Shown: one piece after another, positions 1 through 5,944 of the stretch
Position numbering within the stretch: position 1 is the stretch's first letter
How the letters are laid out: every line of letters begins with the position of its first letter
NCBI GenBank assembly: GCA_029881635.1
Contig: JAOUMG010000098.1
Location: 1-6,965, forward strand
Origin: Paracoccaceae bacterium
Lineage (GTDB): Bacteria; Pseudomonadota; Alphaproteobacteria; Rhodobacterales; Rhodobacteraceae
Reading direction: 5' to 3'
DNA: 6,965 nucleotides
The notes under the pieces: model-generated
The model's input: the letters and a program-made list of their open reading frames with translations, nothing else
What the model was told of the DNA's origin: nothing
The model's database searches: none
Made by a program: the position numbers and the translations under genes

Positions 1-457
1 ATTGCAGTGATTCTGCGGTGTTGCCCGCGACCGCACCTTTCAGGATCTCAGGGTTTGATCCCCACAGGCCGAGCGGTTCGGCGGTTGCAAAAACCATCAG
101 GCCGACACCGAGGCCAGCCCCGAACATCATTGAAAACCACGAGAAATTGGAAAATTCCGGGGCTTCGCCGGGCTTGCCCATGACGCGTTTGCCCGTCTGT
201 GGCAAGGCCGCTACGACCAAAAGGAAAAAGGCAAAAAACCCAACAATTACGATGTAAAAACCATTGAAGTCTTCCAACAGGCGCCAATTCAGGCTGCCCA
301 GAACGCCGTTGGCGTTGGCGGGCCACATCAGCGCCCAGATGACCAATAGCGCCATGGCGAGTTTCGAGATCAACGCGATGGGAAGGCTGTAGCCTTCATA
401 AAAACCCGATGGTTGGGTTTTTATGTCAATCGCCGTAAATGGTGGTTTGATTGTCAT
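1..457 (-). CDS. BCCT-family (betaine/carnitine/choline) transporter, N-terminal part, cut by window edge
   Basis: Reading leftward from ATG at 457-455 there is an open frame of 152 codons with no stop before the window edge, so only the N-terminus is present; full BCCT proteins are usually over 500 residues. Hydrophobic segments lie at about residues 28-46, 64-85 and 104-126. The diagnostic BCCT stretch is at 105-128: FSWFSMMFGAGLGVG followed by LMVFATAEP, matching the glycine-rich segment of TM3 in BetP. All three glycines of the G-x-G-x-G stretch (115, 117, 119) are kept; BetP is Na+-coupled with this arrangement, whereas proton-coupled BetT has Asp at the last one, so Na+ coupling is inferred. 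The substrate (betaine, choline or DMSP) cannot be decided because the tryptophan box lies outside the window. The start is supported by a GGGGA ribosome site (468-464, minus strand) 6 nt upstream. It is divergent from the downstream gene run. Codons 11-21 contain a perfect inverted repeat. Confidence 0.9.
   Translation of the reverse strand, partial: MTIKPPFTAIDIKTQPSGFYEGYSLPIALISKLAMALLVIWALMWPANANGVLGSLNWRLLEDFNGFYIVIVGFFAFFLLVVAALPQTGKRVMGKPGEAPEFSNFSWFSMMFGAGLGVGLMVFATAEPLGLWGSNPEILKGAVAGNTAESLQ
397..425. repeat. Perfect 11-bp inverted repeat (hairpin) inside the 5' end of the transporter gene
   Basis: CATAAAAACCC at 397-407 and its exact reverse complement GGGTTTTTATG at 415-425 are separated by a 7-nt loop. 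The element covers nt 33-61 of the transporter coding sequence (codons 11-21, D-I-K-T-Q-P-S-G-F-Y-E). The stem has three G-C pairs next to the loop, then five A-T pairs and a mixed end. Either strand could therefore form a weak terminator-like hairpin whose U-run lies in the 3' arm. The pairing is read directly from the sequence; any role in attenuation or start-site access is inference. Confidence 0.75.
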
Positions 458-755
458 GTTCTGTCCCCGGTTTGGTTTGACTGACCAGAACGTACCAGAT
501 CGTGCCGCATCTTGTTCTTAAGCATGCCGGCCGTGTCTGTCCCCCCTGACTGGCGGGACGATGCCTTAGTCTGCCAACTGTTAAAGTGTCTAAAACGACT
601 ACTTCGGCGGGCCATTGCGACGCTTTTGACGTTTTGCAATGCCGTGGGCGCCAGATTGTTGCCTGTGGTTTTGTCGTCGCCCGACTGATAATCGGCCATT
701 GCAGCCGCGGGCCGGGAGGTCCAGTTTGGCCGGTGACAGCGATATGAGGAATACC
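458..755. promoter_or_regulatory. Divergent intergenic region between the BCCT transporter and the rightward gene run
   Basis: This 298-bp stretch holds no convincing gene and must contain the leftward transporter promoter and a promoter for the first rightward gene. A TTGACG hexamer at 626-631 could be a rightward -35 box, but no good -10 box sits 16-18 nt downstream, so no promoter is called. The motif GGCCATTGC occurs twice in the same orientation (610-618 and 694-702). An inverted GCAATG at 636-641 pairs with CATTGC at 613-618. These could be regulator sites, but the repeats are short. No terminator or structured RNA was seen. Confidence 0.5.
746..750 (+). promoter_or_regulatory. Ribosome binding site fixing the start of the desulfurase-like gene
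   Basis: GAGGA lies 5 nt before ATG 756. It overlaps an alternative in-frame ATG at 744, which has only a weaker GGTGA (733-737) upstream. This favours 756. The frame is open back to 639, but the earlier codons do not resemble the family's N-terminus. Confidence 0.6.
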
Positions 756-1982
756 ATGAATCTCGATCTAGAATTTGTCCGCGCCCAGTTTCCGGCTTTT
801 GCGTCTGAGGCGCTGGCGGGTAAATCGTTTTTTGAAAATGCCGGGGGGTCCTATGCCTGCGGGCAGGTGATTGACCGGCTGACACGGTTTTACCGGGAGC
901 GGAAGGTGCAGCCCTACGGGCCTTATGAGGCGAGCCGGCTGGGCGGGATGGAGATGGACGAGGCGCGGGCCCGGTTGGCGGCGATGATGGGGGTCAAGAC
1001 GCATGAACTGAGCTTTGGACCTTCGACGACGCAGAACACCTATGTTTTGGCACAAGCGTTTCGGCGACATTTGAAACCCGGCGACGCGATAGTCGTGACC
1101 AACCAGGATCATGAGGCCAATTCCGGCCCCTGGCGCCGGTTGGGCGACGAGGGCTTTGACCTGCGCGAATGGAAGATCGACCCGGTGACAGGGCATCTGG
1201 ACCCTGCCGGGCTGGCGCCATTGTTGGCCGATGGCAAGGTGCGGCTGGTGGCATTTCCGCATTGTTCCAACGTAGTGGCCGAAATCAATCCGGTGGCCGA
1301 AATCGTGGCCATGGCCCATGCGGCGGGTGCGGCCACCTGTGTTGACGGCGTCAGCTATGCACCGCACGGGCTGCCGGATGTGGCGGCACTTGGCGCCGAT
1401 ATCTACCTTTTCTCTGCCTACAAGGTCTACGGCCCCCATCAGGGGATTATGGTGATCCGCGAAGATCTGGGGATGCGGCTGCCCAATCAGGGGCATTATT
1501 TCAACGGCGAGACTTTATACAAACGCTTTACCCCGGCGGGCCCGGACCATGGGCAAATTGCGGCGGCGGCGGGCATGGCGGATTACTTTGATGCATTGCA
1601 TGCCCATCATTTCGCGCCCGAATCCGATCCGGCCAAACGCGGTGCACAGGTTCATGACCTGATGCGCGCCCATGAGGTCGCGATCTGTCAGCCGCTGCTG
1701 GACTATCTGGCCGCACGCAATGACCTGCGGCTGATCGGGCCACGGCAAGCGGCCAAAAGGGCCCCGACGGTTGCCGTCGCGCTGGACCGCGAAGCCGAGC
1801 CGGTATCGGCCGAACTGGCCAACCATGACATTAATTGCTGGGCCGGAGATTTCTACGCGGTACGCCCGCTGACGGCGATGGGCGTTGATTTGAATCAGGG
1901 CGTTCTGCGCCTGTCCATGGTGCATTACACCAGTGCCCAGGATGTCGATCGGTTGATAGGGGCACTGGATAAAGCTCTGTAA
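756..1982 (+). CDS. PLP-dependent class V aminotransferase, 'cysteine desulfurase-like' family (VC1184/TIGR01976 type)
   Basis: This is a 408-residue fold-type I PLP enzyme, close to the family's usual length of about 400. Visible landmarks are an N-terminal FFENAGGSY (25-33); GPSTTQN (88-94) in the cofactor phosphate region; H119 in QDHEAN, the expected ring-stacking His; D197 in VDGVSYAPHG, which contacts the pyridine nitrogen; and K223 in SAYKVYGPHQG, the Schiff-base lysine. In the C-terminal active-site loop the sequence reads NCWAGDFYAVRPL (360-372). Aligned with the SufS loop (RTGHHCAMPL in my recollection), the catalytic Cys position is Tyr367. Cys361 lies six residues earlier and is not equivalent. 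The true reaction is therefore unknown: desulfurase, lyase, epimerase and transaminase are all possible. It is a cytosolic protein without a signal peptide. The next gene starts 85 nt downstream, so it may or may not be in the same transcript. Annotation pipelines often call such proteins cysteine desulfurase; I would not transfer that activity. Confidence 0.85.
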   Translation: MNLDLEFVRAQFPAFASEALAGKSFFENAGGSYACGQVIDRLTRFYRERKVQPYGPYEASRLGGMEMDEARARLAAMMGVKTHELSFGPSTTQNTYVLAQAFRRHLKPGDAIVVTNQDHEANSGPWRRLGDEGFDLREWKIDPVTGHLDPAGLAPLLADGKVRLVAFPHCSNVVAEINPVAEIVAMAHAAGAATCVDGVSYAPHGLPDVAALGADIYLFSAYKVYGPHQGIMVIREDLGMRLPNQGHYFNGETLYKRFTPAGPDHGQIAAAAGMADYFDALHAHHFAPESDPAKRGAQVHDLMRAHEVAICQPLLDYLAARNDLRLIGPRQAAKRAPTVAVALDREAEPVSAELANHDINCWAGDFYAVRPLTAMGVDLNQGVLRLSMVHYTSAQDVDRLIGALDKAL

Positions 1983-2055
1983 GGCAGGGCGGATTTCTGC
2001 ACCTGCGAGACGACTATCTTGTGGGATGGCCGCCAGACAGGTTAATTTTCGGACC

Positions 2056-2061
2056 GGGGGG
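2056..2061 (+). promoter_or_regulatory. G-rich ribosome binding site deciding the start of the CFA-family gene
   Basis: A run of six G at 2056-2061 lies 6 nt before ATG 2068. The frame is also open from ATG 2026, but those 14 extra residues (MAARQVNFRTGGCK) look like leader sequence and include the G run itself. Start 2068 is therefore preferred, moderately. Confidence 0.5.
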
Positions 2062-2067
2062 TGCAAG

Positions 2068-3282
2068 ATGCAGATACTGCGTAGCACTGAAGGCCAGCCA
2101 GATTTGCCGCGCTATTTCGCGCAGGCATTTCGTGTGGCGTCAGGTTTAAACCGGGGACGGCTGGATTTTGTTCTGGAAGATGGCAGACGGTTTCGGGTCG
2201 AGGGTGCAGATCCGGGACCGGTGGCGGAAATTCATGTCCATGACCCCGATATCTTTGCGCGGCTGATCCGCGAGGGCGATCTGGGGTTTTGCGATGCCTA
2301 CCTTGATGGCGGCTGGTCGACGCCGGACCTGATGTCCTTCATGGACTTCATCCATGCCGACAACGATGCGATCTATGACGGCTTTCCGGGCATGGGACTG
2401 GTGCGGTTCTACGAACGTATCCGCCATGTCCTTCGGTCGAACTCCAAGCGCCAGGCAAAACGAAACATCGCCTATCACTATGACCTTGGAAATGAATTCT
2501 ACGCTTTGTGGCTGGACCGGACGATGACTTATTCATCGGCGCTGTTTCGTACCGGACAGGAAAGCCTGGAGGCGGCGCAGCAGGCCAAATATGCCTCGAT
2601 GGTAGACCGGATGGGGGTCAAGCCCGGTGATCACGTGCTGGAAATCGGCTGCGGATGGGGCGGTTTTGCTGAATATGCGGCGCGTGAACGGGGCCTGCGG
2701 GTGACGGGCCTGACCATTTCCAAGGCTCAGTTGGACTATGCGCGCGAACGGATTGCGCGCGCTGGCCTGTCGGACCGCGTCGAATTTCGGCTGCAGGACT
2801 ACCGTGATGAGCAAGGGCTTTACGATGGTATCGCCTCGATCGAGATGTTTGAGGCGGTGGGTGAAAAATACTGGCCCACCTATTTCGACACGCTACGCGA
2901 CCGGTTGAAGCCGGGCTGCCAGGCGACATTGCAGATCATCACCTTGCAGGAAAAACGGTTTGAGATCTACCGCAAGGGCGTTGATTTTATTCAGAAATAC
3001 ATTTTCCCAGGCGGGATGCTGCCCAGCAAGACCGCGTTGCAAAGCGAGATCCGCCGCGCTGGGCTGAAGCTGATTGAAAGCTTCGAATTCGGCGAAAGCT
3101 ACAGCCAGACCCTGAGGCGCTGGCATGAGGTTTTCAATGATCGCTGGGACGAAGTGGCCAAAATGGGGTTTGATGCAAGATTCAAACGGATGTGGAATTT
3201 TTATCTCACCTCTTGCGCTGGGGCGTTTCACGGCGGAAACTGTGATGTAGTACAGATCACAGTCATGAGGCCCGGGAGATAA
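2068..3282 (+). CDS. Cyclopropane-fatty-acyl-phospholipid-synthase-family SAM-dependent methyltransferase
   Basis: This is a 404-residue protein, slightly longer than E. coli Cfa (382). The N-terminal lipid-binding part (about 1-125) is followed by HYDLGNEFY (137-145) and the class I methyltransferase fold. The SAM motif LEIGCGWGGF is at 191-200, GLTISKAQ at 214-221, and LQDYRDEQ, IEMFEAVGE, KYIFPGGMLPS and the C-terminal CAGAFHGG (383-390) follow in the family order. The expected role is methylene or methyl transfer from SAM to the double bond of a phospholipid acyl chain at the inner membrane face. By my recalled alignment with E. coli Cfa, Glu239 and Tyr317 are kept (E262, Y345), but Cys139, His240 and His266 are S157, A263 and Q289. 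His266 and Cys139 belong to the bicarbonate site, so cyclopropane formation is not assured. A methylase of the furan-fatty-acid type (UfaM-like) is an alternative. Its TAA stop abuts the trgA ATG directly, so the two are cotranscribed and probably translationally coupled. Confidence 0.87.
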   Translation: MQILRSTEGQPDLPRYFAQAFRVASGLNRGRLDFVLEDGRRFRVEGADPGPVAEIHVHDPDIFARLIREGDLGFCDAYLDGGWSTPDLMSFMDFIHADNDAIYDGFPGMGLVRFYERIRHVLRSNSKRQAKRNIAYHYDLGNEFYALWLDRTMTYSSALFRTGQESLEAAQQAKYASMVDRMGVKPGDHVLEIGCGWGGFAEYAARERGLRVTGLTISKAQLDYARERIARAGLSDRVEFRLQDYRDEQGLYDGIASIEMFEAVGEKYWPTYFDTLRDRLKPGCQATLQIITLQEKRFEIYRKGVDFIQKYIFPGGMLPSKTALQSEIRRAGLKLIESFEFGESYSQTLRRWHEVFNDRWDEVAKMGFDARFKRMWNFYLTSCAGAFHGGNCDVVQITVMRPGR

Positions 3283-3723
3283 ATGCCTACAGCAGCAAAA
3301 CTATTTGCAGCCTTCGCGTTTGCGGTGCTGGCCTTTTTCGCAGCCGAAGTTTTCAAGCCCTACATGGATGAAGGAACCCAGTTCGGGGCCTTTTCAATAG
3401 TGTCGGGGCTGGTGGGGCTTGTCTGCGGCTGGCGCATCATGGGGCCCGAGGCGGGGCAGGGCAACTGGATGGCGGTGAGTTCGGGGCTGAAAACCTCTGC
3501 CTGTACGGTCGGTTTGGCGCTGGTCATATTCTCAATCGAGGAAATGCTGGTTCTGGCCTTCCGGCGTGCCTATGACGGCCCGATGGAGGCCGTGGTGGGG
3601 GCCATTGGCCTGGGTGTGGATTTCGTGTTGCGGATGTTGCAATGGGATTTTCTGGCGGTGATTATCATCGGCGGCGCGCTGGGCGGGTTGCTGTCGGAAT
3701 GGGCGGCTCGGCGCTGGCGTTGA
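3283..3723 (+). CDS. trgA: TrgA family tellurite-resistance membrane protein
   Basis: This 146-residue, strongly hydrophobic protein has probable membrane segments at about 5-22, 35-52, 72-93, 103-118 and 121-138, and a basic C-terminus (AARRWR). No catalytic motif is visible. The identification rests on size, topology and position: it lies directly before a GGCT-Nudix gene and cysK, the order trgA-trgB-cysK that I recall from the tellurite-resistance locus of Rhodobacter sphaeroides. There the genes raise resistance to tellurite by an unsettled mechanism. ATG 3283 follows the previous stop with no gap, with GGGAG at 3274-3278 inside the upstream gene as ribosome site. It is probably translated as part of one polycistronic message with the CFA-family gene and trgB. 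It could be a transporter subunit or only a membrane stabiliser; nothing in the sequence decides. Confidence 0.82.
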   Translation: MPTAAKLFAAFAFAVLAFFAAEVFKPYMDEGTQFGAFSIVSGLVGLVCGWRIMGPEAGQGNWMAVSSGLKTSACTVGLALVIFSIEEMLVLAFRRAYDGPMEAVVGAIGLGVDFVLRMLQWDFLAVIIIGGALGGLLSEWAARRWR

Positions 3724-3728
3724 TTTAG

Positions 3729-4856
3729 GTGGCCACATTTTTCTTTTATGGAACGCTGTGTCATCCGCCGCTTTTGCGCGCGGTTTTGGGCCGTGATCCT
3801 GATGTAGAACCAGCATCGTTGCCGGGTCACTCTGTCTATTGGGCAAAGGGAGAGGCCTTTCCGCTGATTGTCGACAAAGGGGATGGCGCGGCTGGGGTTC
3901 TGGTGCGTGACCTCAGCGATGAAGATGTGGCACGGCTTGATTTCTACGAGGGTGGCTTTGCCTATCATACCCGTCTTGTTTCGGTAGGTGGCAGGACTGG
4001 CTCCACCGAGGCGCGGGTCTATTTCCCCGATCACGGCCATTGGCAACCGGGCGCACCCTGGTTGTTAGAGGAATGGATCGCGAGCTGGGGTGAAACAGTG
4101 GTTGCCACGGCGGGCGACTTCATGCGCCATTTCGGGGTTCGCCAACCGGCAGAGGTGTTGGCGAGATACCCTCTGATGCTGATGCGCGGCGGTGCACGGG
4201 TGCGGGCAGGGCGCCCGGCACCCGACCCCGAGTTTCGCCGGAAGGGTCGGGTTGATGATGTCGTGGTCGAGAAATTCACCCAGACTTATGCCAATTACTT
4301 TTCCGTGGAAGAGTATGATCTGCGTTTTCGCCGTTTCGATGGCGCCATGAGCGAGGTGGTGAACCGCGCGGTTTTCCTGTCGGGTGATGCATCGGTGGTA
4401 TTGCCCTATGACGCTGTCCGTGACCGGGTGCTGGTGATCGAACAGTTTCGCATGGGCCCTTACGCGCGCGGTGACATGAACCCTTGGCTGATCGAGGCAA
4501 TTGCCGGCCGCGTCGATGGCGGCGAGACGCCCGAGGATGCGGCGCGCCGCGAAGCGCTGGAAGAAGCTGATATTGCCCTGACCGATCTGCTTCCGGCGCG
4601 GCATTATTACCCGTCGCCCGCCGCGAAGGGTGAATATCTCTATACATATATCGGGATCGCGGACCTGCCGGATGGTGTCGCGGGTGTTGCTGGTTTGCCG
4701 GGTGAGGTTGAAGACATTCGCGCGCATCTGATGTCGTTTGAGAAACTGATGGGTCTGATCGACAGCGGTGAGATTGATAACGCGCCACTGATCGTACTTG
4801 CCTATTGGCTGGAAAGACGGCGCGCCGACCTGCGCAAGACCTTCGGCAGGGCTTGA
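3729..4856 (+). CDS. trgB: TrgB: gamma-glutamylcyclotransferase-like domain fused to a Nudix (ADP-ribose-pyrophosphatase-type) hydrolase
   Basis: This is a 375-residue two-domain protein. Residues 3-125 form a GGCT/AIG2-like fold, with the signature YGTL at 7-10 and the usual catalytic acid as E74 in FYEGGFAYHTR. Residues from about 200 to 365 are a Nudix hydrolase of the AdpP/YffH type: IEQFRMGPY (237-245) precedes the Nudix box, which starts at G260 with E266, R274, E275, E278 and E279 as the metal-binding core. The glycine normally expected near the box end is D281. Likely substrates are ADP-ribose or a related nucleoside diphosphate; the N-terminal domain may act on gamma-glutamyl compounds, but neither is shown. 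The start is GTG 3729, five nt after the trgA stop. The YGTL motif begins at residue 7, so no later start is possible. There is no clear Shine-Dalgarno sequence (only TTTAG next to the start), pointing to coupling with trgA translation. The gene ends 54 nt before cysK. Confidence 0.88.
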   Translation: MATFFFYGTLCHPPLLRAVLGRDPDVEPASLPGHSVYWAKGEAFPLIVDKGDGAAGVLVRDLSDEDVARLDFYEGGFAYHTRLVSVGGRTGSTEARVYFPDHGHWQPGAPWLLEEWIASWGETVVATAGDFMRHFGVRQPAEVLARYPLMLMRGGARVRAGRPAPDPEFRRKGRVDDVVVEKFTQTYANYFSVEEYDLRFRRFDGAMSEVVNRAVFLSGDASVVLPYDAVRDRVLVIEQFRMGPYARGDMNPWLIEAIAGRVDGGETPEDAARREALEEADIALTDLLPARHYYPSPAAKGEYLYTYIGIADLPDGVAGVAGLPGEVEDIRAHLMSFEKLMGLIDSGEIDNAPLIVLAYWLERRRADLRKTFGRA

Positions 4857-4895
4857 GGTCCGCCCCTGCGCACCCTAGGAATAGAATAGCTAATG

Positions 4896-4902
4896 AAGGG
4901 GG
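4896..4902 (+). promoter_or_regulatory. Ribosome binding site deciding the cysK start
   Basis: AAGGGGG ends 8 nt before ATG 4911. The frame also has an ATG at 4893, but its only purine run (AGGA, 4877-4880) is about 12 nt away, and the resulting extra residues MKGAFG translate the ribosome site itself. Start 4911, giving MPIYKDLADAVGKTPL, also matches the usual N-terminus of cysteine synthases. Confidence 0.65.
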
Positions 4903-4910
4903 CCTTCGGG

Positions 4911-5942
4911 ATGCCGATTTACAAAGATCTTGCCGATGCGGTGGGAAAAACCCCGCTGATCCGTCTGCGCAAAGCGAGCGAGATCACGGGTTGCGAGATC
5001 CTTGGAAAAGCGGAGTTCTTGAACCCCGGTCAATCGGTCAAGGACCGCGCAGCCCTGTTCATCATCCGGGATGCAATTGCCAGGGGGCAACTAAAACCTG
5101 GCGGTACAATCGTGGAAGGGACTGCGGGAAATACCGGTATCGGCCTTGCCCTTGTTGGCGCGTCGATGGGGTTTCGCACGGTGATCGTCATTCCTGAAAC
5201 GCAGAGTCAGGAAAAGAAGGATATGATCCGCCTTGCCGGGGCTGAACTGGTGCAGGTGCCTGCGGCACCCTATAAAAACCCGAACAATTATGTGCGCTAT
5301 TCTGGTCGTCTGGCAGAAAAACTTGCGCAGACCGAACCGAACGGCGCCATTTGGGCTAACCAGTTCGACAATGTCGCAAACCGTCAAGCCCATGTCGAAA
5401 CCACCGGGCCTGAAATCTGGGAGGAAACCGGCGGCAGTGTTGATGGCTTTACATGTGCAGTGGGCTCGGGCGGCACCATCGCCGGCGTGGCGATGGCGTT
5501 GCAACCAAAAGGCGTCAAGATTGCCCTGGCGGATCCTGACGGTTCCGCGCTTTACAGTCACTACACCACCGGCGTGTTGCAAGCCGAAGGTTCCTCGATC
5601 ACCGAAGGGATCGGGCAGGGCCGGATAACCGCCAATCTTGAGGGCTTTAACGCGGATATGGCGTTCCGCATCCCGGATGCCGAAGCCTTGCCGGTTGTTT
5701 TTGACCTCTTGGCCCATGAGGGCCTGTGCCTGGGAGGATCATCCGGCATCAACGTTGCCGCAGCCATCCGCATGGCCAAGGAAATGGGGCCGGGCCACAG
5801 GATTGTGACAGTGCTGTGCGATTATGGAAACCGCTATCAGTCCAAGCTGTTCAACCCAGAGTTTCTGAATGCCAAGGGATTGCCTGTACCCGATTGGCTG
5901 GCGCGCAATGACCGCGAAGTTCCGACGGTATTCGAAGGATGA
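4911..5942 (+). CDS. cysK: Cysteine synthase A (O-acetylserine sulfhydrylase), PLP fold-type II
   Basis: The enzyme makes L-cysteine from O-acetylserine and sulfide in the cytosol. This is a 343-residue protein with the family motifs in order: GKTPLIRL (12-19), NPGQSVKDR with Schiff-base K44 (38-46), substrate-binding loop TAGNTG (71-76), phosphate-binding GSGGT (185-189) and GGSSG (275-279), with S277 expected at the pyridine nitrogen. E. coli CysK is shorter (about 323) and has TSGNTG; here Ser is replaced by Ala72, and the extended C-terminus CDYGNRYQSKLF onward is typical of a longer subtype that I recall from alphaproteobacteria and fungi. Its place behind trgAB agrees with the known role of cysK in tellurite tolerance through thiol supply. 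The 54-bp gap before it could hold its own promoter. It could act on a substrate other than acetylserine, for example phosphoserine, but the default name is the best one. Confidence 0.92.
   Translation: MPIYKDLADAVGKTPLIRLRKASEITGCEILGKAEFLNPGQSVKDRAALFIIRDAIARGQLKPGGTIVEGTAGNTGIGLALVGASMGFRTVIVIPETQSQEKKDMIRLAGAELVQVPAAPYKNPNNYVRYSGRLAEKLAQTEPNGAIWANQFDNVANRQAHVETTGPEIWEETGGSVDGFTCAVGSGGTIAGVAMALQPKGVKIALADPDGSALYSHYTTGVLQAEGSSITEGIGQGRITANLEGFNADMAFRIPDAEALPVVFDLLAHEGLCLGGSSGINVAAAIRMAKEMGPGHRIVTVLCDYGNRYQSKLFNPEFLNAKGLPVPDWLARNDREVPTVFEG
5934..5939 (+). promoter_or_regulatory. Ribosome binding site with two alternative in-frame starts for the channel gene
   Basis: GAAGGA at 5934-5939, inside the end of cysK, is 5 nt before ATG 5945. 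Another ATG at 5939-5941 is in the same frame and overlaps the cysK stop as ATGA, but it lies within the ribosome site itself. ATG 5945 is therefore preferred. The earlier start would add only Met-Thr. Confidence 0.6.
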
Positions 5943-5944
5943 CC

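Noticed and set aside
626..654. TTGACG at 626-631 as a rightward promoter
   Set aside because: No acceptable -10 hexamer at 16-18 nt spacing; the downstream sequence is GC-rich.
454..885. 143-residue minus-strand open frame over the divergent region
   Set aside because: It overlaps both the transporter start and the first 130 nt of the aminotransferase gene; composition is rich in Arg, Ser and Gln with no domain, typical of a GC-rich shadow frame.
768..1496. 242-residue minus-strand open frame
   Set aside because: Exact antisense of the well-supported PLP enzyme; its His-, Arg- and Pro-rich translation has no recognisable motif.
1983..2067. Possible terminator between the aminotransferase and CFA-family genes
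   Set aside because: Only a 5-bp GCAGG/CCTGC pairing with a long loop and no following T-run is visible, so no intrinsic terminator is called.
4065..4727. 220-residue minus-strand open frame
   Set aside because: Antisense of trgB, whose two domains and Nudix box are clear; the opposite frame shows no motif.
4853..4887. Possible cysK promoter (TTGAGG at 4853-4858, TAGAAT at 4882-4887)
   Set aside because: The -10-like hexamer is good, but the spacing of 23 nt is too long and the -35 is poor. It remains possible that cysK has its own promoter, but these boxes do not prove it.
5091..5717. 208-residue minus-strand open frame
   Set aside because: Antisense of cysK, which has all family motifs; no independent evidence.
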